Source of the DNA: Corylus avellana
Taxonomy: Eukaryota; Streptophyta; Magnoliopsida; Fagales; Betulaceae
Reading direction: 5' to 3'
NCBI RefSeq assembly: GCF_901000735.1
Contig: NC_081545.1
Location: forward strand, 23,591,780-23,655,779
Length of the DNA: 64,000 bases
Position numbers and translations under genes: made by a program. Position 1 is the first letter of the stretch. Every line of letters starts with the position of its first letter. Under the pieces are notes generated by a model that made no database searches, was not told the DNA's origin, and saw nothing but the letters and a program-made list of their open reading frames with translations. Shown in pieces: positions 10,869 through 20,688 of the stretch.

Positions 10869-12060
10869 GCTTCGTTTACTTCGACGTAAAATGGTTTTCA
10901 AAAAATGATTTCCGCATTTTACGGTGCTTACTTCAACGTAAAATAGTGGTAAACGGAAAATATTTTTCTTTTGACCGAAAATTATTCTTTAATTTTCGGA
11001 AAATGGTTTGACGTTTTGAAAACCGTAAACCATTTTTCGACTGTGAGCATCTCATTCTTAAATCGATGGACCTTGCTAAGACCCGCCCAGAATCTCACGA
11101 CTTGCCCGAGACTTGCTCGAGACCTCTCCAGGAAATGCCCGAGACCTGACCAGACTTGAATGGGACCTACCCAGACTTGCCCAAGATCTGACCAGGACCT
11201 GCCCGGGATTTGTCTGGGACCTCGCCGGGACCTGCCCGGGACTTGACCAAGACCCGCCCGAGACTTGACTGGGACTTGCCCAGAACTTAACCGGGACCCG
11301 CCCGGTACTTGACCGGGACCCGCCTTGAACCCACCTAGGACACCGCCAAGACCTGCCTGGGACCCCGTCGAGACTTGATCGGGACCCGCCCGGGACTTGC
11401 TCTGGACCTGCCCGAGACCTAACCAAAACCCGCCTGAGACTTGATCGGGACCCACGCGAGACTTGACCAGGACCTGCCCGGGACCCCGCCGGGACTAAAT
11501 CAGGACCCGCCCAATACTTGTTCGGTCGGGTCTCGGGTGGGTCCTGTTCAAGTCCCAGCAGGGTCCCGGGCAGGTCCCGGTCAGGTCCCGAGTGGGCCCA
11601 AGGAAACTCTCGTGTGGGTCCCAGTCAAGTCCCAGCAGGGTCTTAAGCAAGTCCAGGGCGGGCCTAATCAAATCCCGGGTGGGTCCCGGTCAAGTCTCGG
11701 TTAAGTCCTAGGCGGGTCCCGGGCAGGTTCCAGCGGGATCTCGGGCAAGTCCCGAGCTGGTCCTGACGGCGTTCCGAGCAAGTCCCATGGCGGGTTTGGG
11801 TGAGGTCCCAGTCAAGTCCTGGGTGGGTCACGATCAAGTCCTGGGCAGGCCCCGACGAGGTTCCGGACAAGTCTCAACGAGGTCGGTCTCGAGCAGGTCC
11901 CAGCGGGGTCCTTATTGGAAAAGAACATATATAAAAAAATATTTAAAAAAATTATTTTCCATGCGCGTGGTAAACAATGTAAAATGTTTTCGATAGAAAA
12001 CATTTTCAGGGAAAATGACTTCCTTAAAAATATTTTTCGAAGAAACCAATTTACGAAGCC
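10869..12060. mobile_element. Inverted-repeat element with fold-back 11-bp arrays
   Basis: The ends are AT-rich and roughly inverted (GCTTCGTTTACTTCGACG on the left; ATTTTTCGAAGAAACC...ACGAAGCC on the right) and rich in GGAAAAT/ATTTTCC words, as in plant nonautonomous DNA transposons. Between them sits an unusually GC-rich core. From about 11068 to 11523 there are tandem 11-bp units of the type GGGACYYGMCC. From 11524 to about 11911 the same units appear on the other strand (GGKCRRGTCCC). The frames across it show an 11-residue periodicity (for example GPDQVSTGSQA), as expected from an 11-bp repeat, and are not genes. No clean target-site duplication was found, so the superfamily is open. Confidence 0.7.
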
Positions 12061-13000
12061 TTAGTTTCAAATACTCTCATGCTGTTAGGAATCGGATCCT
12101 CTCCATTTCACTTGAAATGGAGAGTAGCATGTCATAAAAATAATCTAAGATCTTAAAAGCGCCACGTAATAAGCAGCTAGTTAACGGGAAAGTGGGAAAA
12201 AAAAGGTTGGCTTTAACGGAGTCTGAAAAAACCCCACACTGGAGTTGTTCCTCTCTCAATCACACACCCAAAAAGGAGAAGACCACTTTCAACCCTCCAG
12301 AACTCTCCCATTAATCGCCCCTTTAATTTGAACGAGCTAACACACTGCTCGAAGTCTGTAGCTGGCATTCAAAGAAGACAAGAATCAAAGAATCAATTTT
12401 TTTTTTTCTTTATACTGTCAGCTGATTCTTTGTTGTTTTTCTTCTTTCACGATTTTGTCCCTTTCACGAAAATCACACACTAGTTGCGTGTCTCAAAAAG
12501 AAACAAGAGTTTCTCGACTCTCTCAAATGTTTTCTCCTTCCTCTGCTTGTCCTCCTTCAATGTTTCAGTCTCCTTTTGTTCTCCACGCATCCAGCATCCT
12601 CTGTACGTTTTGGTAGCTAAGAAACGTCTATGATATCAAGAACTTGATATTCTGTGAATTTGCTATTTCTTTCAATATAGGAGACCGAAACCAATAGATA
12701 TTCATAGAAATTTGACACCGCACAAGTAGTCCAGCCATTTTGAGCTTGTTCAAGAAATTTTGACCGAAACTATGAGATTTGAAATATAATTGATAATGCT
12801 TTCATTGATGTATATAGAATTACAAGAAGTCTAGATAATCTTAGATAATCTAGATAATCATGTACAGAAAGATAACAATATACAGATTGAAACATATTTT
12901 AAATTATATACTAGGATATACATTGCATGAGAGCTCTTATCTCTTATCTAAGATAAGAGTCCTTATCACACATCTTCTCTTGATCACTCTTATCTTGAAG
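12061..13000. other. Intergenic; no gene identified
   Basis: No convincing coding sequence. Bases 12180-12620 are pyrimidine-rich (ACCACTTTCAACCCTCCAG, long T/C tracts) and look like a promoter or 5' leader, but no protein-coding continuation is visible. Short repeats of TAGATAATC occur at about 12830-12860. The last 8 bases (TCTTGAAG, 12993-13000) are the left target-site duplication of the next element. Confidence 0.35.
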
Positions 13001-13658
13001 CAGTGGTGGAGCCACGTTACCCCTTGGGGGTGCCACCCCCAAGGATTTTATTTTTTTTTATTATTATTTTTTTTTTTTAACCCACGGCAGTACGGCACCC
13101 TCAAAATAAAAAATTATTTTTACAATTTTACCTACACATTACCCAGGACACAACAACCCTTCTCCCGCACCCCCATTTAACCCACGGCAATTTAATCCAC
13201 TGGACCACTACAAGTCTACAACCCTTCTCTTGCACCCCAAAAAAAAAAAAAATATCTAAGACGCTCTCTCTCTCTTCGTAAAGTGCAGTTCTAGACACTT
13301 TTTTTTTTTTTTTGTATTTCTGTCTTTTTGATATAGTGTCGACATGACTGCAACCCTTCTCCTGCACCCCCAAAAAAAAAAAAAAAATCTCTAAGACGCT
13401 GTCTCTCAGACTCTCTAGTCTTTTCGTAAAGTGCAGTTCTAGACACTTTTTTTTTTTGTATTTCTGTCTTTTTGATATAGTGTCGATATGTTACATTTAT
13501 AATATATCAATTTGAGCACATATTTATAAATTTTTATAGATATTTTTTGTGATGCATATATTATGTGAATTACCAAATTTTTAGGGTGAAAAAAATTTTT
13601 AAGACGCCAAAAAATTTTTAGCGGCACCCTCAATATAAAATGGCTCGCTCCGCCATTG
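13001..13658. mobile_element. Nonautonomous hAT element with internal duplication
   Basis: The left end CAGTGGTGGAGCCA and right end TGGCTCGCTCCGCCATTG form the inverted termini typical of a widespread plant hAT family (CAGTGGCGGAGCCA). Flanking 8-mers TCTTGAAG (12993-13000) and CCTTGAAG (13659-13666) match at 7 of 8 bases, the length expected of hAT. Inside, a block of about 140 bp is tandemly duplicated (about 13205-13345 and 13350-13490). Each copy contains CCCTTCTCCTGCACCCC-like sequence, an A run, AAGTGCAGTTCTAGACAC and a T run ending in TTTTTGATATAGTGTCGA. There is no transposase. Confidence 0.8.
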
Positions 13659-13666
13659 CCTTGAAG

Positions 13667-14038
13667 AGTTTGAATTACCAATAGAGTAGGTGGTTTAACA
13701 GAAACAGAGGAGATAATTCATATAAACAGAGGAGACCTCTGGAGATAGGGAAGTTTATTGAGCTGGTTCAAGAAATTTGAAAATAATAAATAAAACAAAC
13801 AAAGCTTGAATTAAGATATAGAAAAATTAGGGTAAAAAACAAGACTTTGAATAACGCGAACCCATATCGCTTAAGATTAATTAGAAGAACAAATATAGAA
13901 GATTAATATCAGTAGAGCTTCCAGAAGAACAATTCAAAGAAAAAAGACAAATCTAAAATATTAATACCAGTAGAGGCTGTAGAGCAGCTAGAGGAAAGGT
14001 TCAAAGAGAAAATATAACTTATTTTCAATAAAAGAAAG
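13667..14038. other. Short AT-rich spacer, nothing identified
   Basis: AT-rich sequence between two transposons with no supportable gene. A faint internal repetition (GAAGATTAATATCAGTAGAG at about 13899 and a related version near 13957) may be a small local duplication. Confidence 0.4.
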
Positions 14039-15011
14039 GGTTAAATACTTTTTTGCTCCTTAGAGTTTAAACACTATTTTTTTTTTTAAGGGTTTCATTG
14101 TTTATCACATGAGGTACTCGTGGTTTTCATAAAAACGAAGATAGTACCCCGTTAAAATTCCGTCCAAAACTTAATGAAATGTCACGTCAACACCAATCAA
14201 ATGTCGTTACATGTTCATATAATTAATTTTTAAAAAATAAAAAGATTAAAAAATTATATTTTTTCAAAAATAAATAAATAAATTGGGGGTGGCTTTGGCC
14301 ATTGGGGTGGCTGGGGGTGGCCTGGCCACCCGCATCTGGCCAGTTTTCTTCGTCTTCCTTTGACCAGTGAGATCAATTGAACAATCAATGTCCTCAATCA
14401 CAATAATAGACTTGTTTGGCACTTCCATCAACAGCTTCCTCAGATCAATGTTATTCTTCACCAAAGTCAACTCAAGATCATAAAGGTCATAGCCTAGAAG
14501 ATTGGCCATGGCAGCAATCATGGAGGACTTGCCTGTTCCTGGAAGGCCATAGAGGAGATAACCTCTCTTCCAAGCCCTCCCAACGCTTTCATAAAACTCT
14601 TCCCCCTTGCTGAACGCGATGTGGTCGTCCATAATTTCTTTCTTCTTCTCAGGATCCATTGCGATTGTCTGGAACTTCACCGTGGGGGTGGCTGAGGGTG
14701 GCCAGGCCACCCCCAAATGGCCAAGAGCCAGCCCCAATTTTTTATTTTATTTTTCTTTTTTCCCTTTTTTTTTTTGAAAAAATATAATTTTTTAATCTTT
14801 TTATTTTTTTTTAATTAATTATATTATATGACACGTGGCGACATTTGATTGGTGCTGACGTGACATTCCGTTAAGTTTTGGACAGAATTTAAAAGGAAGT
14901 ACCATCTTCGTCTTTATGAAAACCATAAGTACCTTATGTGATAAAAATAAAATTCTAAAAAGGAAAAAAACTAAAGTGTTTAAACCCTAAGAGGCAAAAG
15001 AGTATTTAACC
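14039..15011. mobile_element. Inverted-repeat element carrying a gene fragment (Pack-type)
   Basis: The outer ends are inverted copies: GGTTAAATACTTTTTTGC on the left and GCAAAAGAGTATTTAACC on the right. Pairing continues inward for about 180 bp (for example GTTTTCATAAAAACGAAGAT against ATCTTCGTCTTTATGAAAAC). Inside lie GC-rich inner arms of GGTGGC/GGCCACCCC words at about 14284-14340 and 14682-14735. Between the arms is AAA-ATPase coding sequence absent from the related element at 57929-58652. That is the layout of a Mutator-like or Pack-type element that acquired a piece of a host gene. A clean 9-bp target-site duplication is not evident. Confidence 0.7.
14342..14680 (-). pseudogene. Captured AAA-ATPase fragment (BCS1/AATP1-like)
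   Basis: About 113 in-frame codons match the centre of plant BCS1-type AAA-ATPases (AATP1/ASD family). They run from a MDPEKKKEIMDD segment through WKRGYLLYGLPGTGKSS, with the Walker A motif GLPGTGKS (family usually GPPGTGKS), to Walker B IIVIEDIDCS. The N-terminal transmembrane part and the C-terminal half of the AAA module are absent, and homology stops where the element's GC-rich arms begin on both sides. The surrounding frame (14264-14737) stays open through the arms, so a chimeric peptide is possible in principle. I call it a captured fragment rather than a working gene. Confidence 0.8.
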
Positions 15012-15189
15012 TTGAAAGAAAACAAAAAGGGGATAGACAAAATAAATAGTGCAAGTTTACAGATCCATCAACACCCAGGTGAGTTAGCCGACCAGAACAA
15101 TGGGTGGACAAATAAAAACAGAAAACAAATAGAAAGGAGAAGAGAAAAGAAAGCCAAATAAAAAGAAAGGGAACCAAAATAACACCAAA

Positions 15190-15422
15190 ACACTTTAACT
15201 CTATTCTTGTGGTACTATTGCCACGTCAGAAAACTTTTTGATGTGGCAAACAGTAGCACGTCAGTAAATTTTGACGGGCTAAGCAGTAACATGTCAGTAA
15301 AAAAAAAAATTTTGACTCCTACGTTTCTAACCTTCAACACATGCCAAAAAAGTTTTCTGACGTGTCAAACAACATGACACGTTAGAAAATGCTAGCCAAG
15401 AAAAAATAGTTATTTTGTAGTG
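15190..15422. mobile_element. CACTA (En/Spm-like) element end, truncated
   Basis: The block ends in TTATTTTGTAGTG, the inverse of the CACTACAAAA terminus. It is packed with short subterminal repeats (CACGTCAG, TGACGTGTC, ACACGTTAG) as in CACTA transposons. Its last 110 bp are closely related to the block ending at 56395. No matching 5' end is visible nearby, so this is a truncated or decayed copy. Confidence 0.65.
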
Positions 15423-15497
15423 TATCATAATCTATACTTAAATCAACAACTATTGTCTACAAAGCTAAATGCTCTCATACCATCATGTAATGCACCC

Positions 15498-16279
15498 ATA
15501 ATAAGTTCCTGAGTCAACCTTCCAAAATTTTTAAATTCTTAAGTTTTTTTTGATTTTTTGTTTTTTCGAATTTTTACTCTTTGGGTCAATCAAAATGACA
15601 ATAAAATAATTGCCGTCAAAATTTTTTAACACCCGTTAGTCTAGGTCAAAACGCATCGTTTCACCTCATTAAATTTTTTTATTTTTTTTAATTTAATTTT
15701 AAAATTTAAATCTAAAAATAAAATTTAAAATTTTAAAAAAGGATAAGGGTGGTCAACTACTCATAGGGTGGCCACCTGAGCTTGTTCGGGGTGGTTCCTA
15801 CCACCCCCAAACCTGCCATATAAAGCAGGGTCAACCACCCCTGTGGTCTAAGGGGAGGGTGGCCTAACCACCCCCTTGGGTCTGGGAGTGGTTTGGCCAC
15901 CCCTGACAGCCTTGGGTCTTTGGGTCTAGGGGGCCTGGCCAACCCCCCCCATGGGATGGTTCAACCTTCGCCTTTTTAAAAAAAAAGAATTTAATTTTTA
16001 GATTTAAATTTTAAAATTAAATTAAAAAAAAAAGTTAAAATTAATTTTTAATTTTTAGATTTAAATTTTAAAATTAAATAAAATAATATTTTAATGAGGT
16101 GAAATTGTGCATTTTGACCCAGACTAACAGTTGTTAAAAAATTTTGACGACAGAGATATTATTGTCATTTTGATTGACCTAGTGAGTAAAAATTCGAAAA
16201 TTCGAAGAAAAAAAAAAAAAAAAAAAAAAAACCCTTACGGATTTAAAAATTTTGGAGGGTTGACTCAGAGATTTATTAT
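15498..16279. mobile_element. Long-TIR nonautonomous element with GC-rich inner arms
   Basis: The left end (ATAATAAGTTCCTGAGTCAA) pairs with the right end (TTGACTCAGAGATTTATTAT). The pairing continues for about 200 bp (GTCAATCAAAATGACAATAA against TTATTGTCATTTTGATTGAC, with gaps). The centre (about 15740-15960) is made of GGTGGCC/CCACCCC words like those inside the elements at 14039 and 57929. There is no coding capacity, and no clear target-site duplication was found. Confidence 0.65.
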
Positions 16280-19110
16280 AAAATTATCATTTAAACTAAT
16301 TAAGTGGTAATTAGTTGAATTCACTACACATAACTAATTATCAAATTATACTATAGCGGGAAACAAAAATAAATTATCTGAGACAACTAATATAAATCCT
16401 TAAATAACATCTATATCATCAACATAGACTCATAGTTTCCAAACAAACATCATTATAACGTTAACAATTAACTACTATATAAGCAAACCTGACAATGCGA
16501 ATCATTCATTTGACATCTTCATCTGAGCGAATTTCTCACTTTAAAGTGTGGGAACCTGCTAAACTGTAAAATATCGAGGTGTTCCACATGTGAAAAAATG
16601 TAATTGCTTAAATCCATGCCTTAGTAAGTACATTATTATAGAATTGGTTATGAAATGAGCTGCACAACTATTTGTAACCTTCATTGATCATGAATGGATT
16701 TTTCACCATAAATGATATGTGTTGCCTCTATTATTATGTCATGTAAAAAGTGTGGTTTATTTTGAAATAGCATAAGCATAATTCTAGTGGCAATCCACTT
16801 GTATTTTAATGTAAAGCAATTACGTGTTATATAAATAAATATTAGTAATCATAACTTTTCTCTAGATGTCTATCTCTTCACCCCTACTCAGAAGAGTTGG
16901 CGCTGTCCTAGGAGACTTGTAGTATAATACCGGTGTCCTAGATATTGCCGCATGTCGTCATATTATAACGCCTTCAAAATTAAATAATCAAACTACTTTA
17001 ACTTGAAGTATTACTCGCATTACCTTCAAACTAATTAACTGGTAATTATCTGAAATTATGGACGAAATTGCCTAGCCCCTTGGTGGGACTTCATAAAATT
17101 AATTTTTCACCGTATAGATCTTCACTTTTAATTTTGTCTCCCCTCATCTCAAATCATGGTTCCTCCCCTTACTGGAATCATTACGCAACACTAATTATCA
17201 AAGTCTACTGTAGTGGAAAACAAAAATAAATAATATGAGACAACTAATCATGTAACCTTAAATAACATCATGTATTATCAATATAAACTCTTATCTTCCA
17301 AACATACATTTTTATAAAGTTAATAACTAATATCTATCTAAGCAAACCTGGCAATACAAGTCAGTTGCTCGACTTCTTCATCAAACTGAATTTCTTACTC
17401 TATAATTTGGCAACTTGCTAATCTGTAAAACACCGAGGTGTTCTACTACAAGTGAAATAAGTAATTGCGTAAGCCCACGACTTACCAAGTAAATTGTTGT
17501 GAAACTGATTTATGCATAGATTTGCACAACGATTTGCAATGCGGGAAACAACGATTTGCAACCTATAAACGACTTACTCTATAAAGCCTTACACAACGAT
17601 TTGCAACCTTCATAGGTCATGCATAGATTTTCACAAAAAACGATATGTATTGTCTTTGTTATTATGCCATGTTAAAAATGTGGTTTACTCTGAATAACAT
17701 AGGCATAAATCCAGTGGCAATCCACTTGTATTTTAATGTAGAGAAATTATGCATTTATATAAATAAATAGTAGTAATCATAGCTTTCCTTTGTATGGTTT
17801 ATCTAAGCCATTAACCCCTTCTCGTTAAGGTTAATGTTGTCCCGAGAAACATATAATACAATATCGGTGCCCTGGATATTGTTGCATATTATCATATACT
17901 AACAGCTAGAGACCGGGTTCAACCTCAAGTGGCCAACACTACTAGTAAAGCCGTAATATGGTGATTGATCCTTCCATAGTACGCCTGTCACAAATAACCA
18001 TTAGATTCAAGGCCAAATAATAACTGTAAATCTCTGTAACCATATGGCCAAGCTCATGTAATGGTAACCCATGACCCATGATCATGTCATACGATGCAAG
18101 TATTGTTCACTTATTGTAAATCTTATATAAGCAAATATTCGTTGGAAGCAGTTATAAACATATTATAAAAATCAATCGGCTCATGACATATTCTTTTAAA
18201 AATTAAAGCATGCTCAGTTATTGACAGATCACATGTTAGAATAAACACAGTTTCGTAAGCAATTACTTACCTTAGGCAATCCTCCTTAGTCTAGGAAATC
18301 TTAATCTCTATTAACTGCAAATCACACTTTAATATTAGACACCACATGCTATGAATACTGATCTACACATGTCAAACCCAAATCATGTGGTTGAAACCCT
18401 AATTTGTTGTAAATAACCCTAATTATCTATTACATGGCATCTTTGAACATTCATTCTTTGATGTCGAACGTTCGTCCTTTGAAGGTCAAACGTTCATGCC
18501 TCGAGGGTCGAATGTTCGTTCCCCTGTGTCAGGAACTAAAAACGCTAATTAATAATATATCTTAAGTCATATTTTCATTCAATAACCTTAGTAATTTTCT
18601 TTAACCACATGGTTAAGCCCATATAAACATGTTCCTGTCATCCTTTCATAACGATCCACGCAATTATGTTCAATTATTATAATTAGTATAATAAACAAAT
18701 ATCCGCTTGGAACATTTATAAATATGTTATAAAAATTAGTAAGCTTATGAAATATTCTTTTGAAAAATAAAGCATGCTCAATTCATTGACATATCACATG
18801 TTGGAATAAAAATAGTTTCAAAAACATTTACTTACCATGGACGATCCTTTCACTCTCGGACATCTTAATCACCAAGTCACTGCAAATCACACTATCATAT
18901 TAGACAACATGCTAGGAATACTAATCCACATAAGTAAAACCCTAATCATGCAATCAAAACCTTAATCTATTATTAAAACCCTAATTGTATATTTCCTGGT
19001 ATGAGGGAACGCTCATTCCTTAAGGGTTGAATGTTTGTCCTTCGAGGGTCAAATATTAAAACACACCATTTATGAATAGATCAACGAGGTTTATTCTCAT
19101 ACGTACGTTG
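16280..19110. repeat. Two pairs of diverged direct repeats
   Basis: Bases about 16320-16975 recur in diverged form at about 17185-17905. Shared words include AAACAAAAATAAATNAT, AGCAAACCTGNCAAT, CGAGGTGTTC, GTGGCAATCCACTTGTATTTTAATGTA and GGTGYCCTRGATATTG. Bases about 17995-18520 recur at about 18585-19060 (shared AAAGCATGCTCA, ACTGCAAATCACACT, GTCCTTNGAGGTC). Short AACGTTCGTCC/GAGGGTC units occur at 18465-18515. The frames are closed throughout. This looks like an old transposon or tandemly duplicated noncoding sequence of unknown family. Confidence 0.6.
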
Positions 19111-20450
19111 ATGAAAACACTTAAGGTTGTAATGTGCATTTAATAAACCCATCGTTAAAATATTAAGCATGGATGCTAGAAACATTACATTATAAGCACT
19201 TAACCACTATTAGATTTGAAATACAAAATTCAGCGTAAAATCCTCATGTTTTCATGCAAGATTTGTTTCTCATAAACTCAACAGGTTTAATAAATCACAT
19301 ATTTCTTTTAACAAACAACCAAAACATGTTTAAGTATGATCCAAAACAGTGAAATATATATAAAACTAAGAGGTTAAAGATTTGAGGGAAGTACACTACC
19401 AATGGATCTCATGCTATTCAAGATGCTCGGGTTCAACGCGATGCTCGACATGGATTGGCTTTTGAAACACTATGTAAGCATTGACTATCATTAAAAGGAA
19501 TTGGTGTTTAGGCTGCCAAGCGCCAATAAGTTCAAATTCGCTAGAGTGCAAGTACGATATCACAGCGGCGTCATTTTGAATAAATGAAAACGATGCCGTT
19601 TTGATATGGCTATATTACTAAATAAATATAAATATATAATTTGTCAAAACGACGTCATTTTGATATATCAATACAACACCATTTTGGAAAAGCGATAAAC
19701 ACAGTAATGTCGGGTCAGTGTCGGTTGAAAATCGACACCTCAATTTGGTGTTCCGCCTAACAGTAAAAACCATACCACCTATCGTCTATCAGCTTGGCGG
19801 TGACAGGCGGCACTCGATTGGAACTCGGGTAGTAGGCGGCACTTGGTGAAGTTGAACAGTCCTACCGGCAATGCCTCAATGCTTATCTTAGTGCCCTCGC
19901 TCACAAAATCGAAAAAGAAGCTCCAATGGGTTAGTTCCCTTTACTCTTTGATTTTCCTTAATTTCTCCATTCAATTGTTGAGGAAATGTGAGTAAACAAG
20001 ACCTCATTCTCACAATGATCTTAAAAATAAAAATAATGCTAGAAATTAAATTTTTATTTCACAATGTTGATGTGGTAATACCAACAAACTTTTAGATTAG
20101 TCATTGTTTTTTTTAAAAAAAAAAGAGTCCAAAAATTAGTTAAAATTGTCACATCAATAATGTAAAATAATTATGAGATAAAAATGTAGTATATAATATT
20201 TTTCGTTGAATAAATGTCGTTATTTTTGGCCAACGCATCAAGTCTGCTGTGTGAGCTTAAACTGTGACCGTCAAAATTTAGCAAAGGAGATGTCAATGCT
20301 AAATGTTACCCCATGTTCTCTCTGTGTCATTTTAAAATTGATATAACTTTTAAAATTATCATTAAATCAAAATTTAATAATAACTTATTACAAATCAAAT
20401 AATAATTTTAAATCTTTCAACCAAAAAAAAAAAAAAAATTTAAAGGTGAC
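19111..20450. other. Intergenic; no gene identified
   Basis: No coding region stands out. Bases 19560-19690 contain repeated AAACGAYGCCGTTTTGA / AAAACGACGTCATTTTG words, a theme common in plant inverted-repeat elements and seen again at 31800-32150. The right end approaches the MSH3 promoter. Confidence 0.4.
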
Positions 20451-20616
20451 ATCAATTTTAGAAAGGCACAAGGAAGAGATGTGTATTGCTTTACTCATTA
20501 TTATATACACGCGATGTAAGCCACGTATCCCATTACAACGGCCCGCCCAAGGGAAACCCATACAAAAGTAGGAGACCTTTTCGTTTGTGGGATGCGTCCG
20601 AAGTCCAGTATGAAGC

Positions 20617-20624
20617 GCGCGAAA
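20617..20624 (-). promoter_or_regulatory. E2F-type site upstream of MSH3
   Basis: The minus strand reads TTTCGCGC, an exact match to the E2F consensus TTTSSCGC, inside a CpG-dense patch (GAAGCGCGCGAAA) 65 bp before the MSH3 start codon. Replication and repair genes in plants are frequently E2F targets with S-phase expression, so this would fit MSH3. The match is seen; occupancy is inferred. Confidence 0.55.
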
Positions 20625-20688
20625 TCAAGAGACGCTCTCTGAATAATTTGGCTTCGCTTCCACAACCACCACCACCACCACCACCGTC

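Noticed and set aside
10971..11996. Several long frames on both strands with 11-residue repeats rich in Gly, Ser, Gln and Arg
   Set aside because: They are translations of the 11-bp DNA repeat (three units make 11 codons) and appear in several frames at once. No start context or homologue is evident.
14264..14737. 157-aa frame as a functional AAA-ATPase gene
   Set aside because: Homology covers only the central Walker region, stops at the transposon arms on both sides, and the ends translate GC-rich arm sequence.
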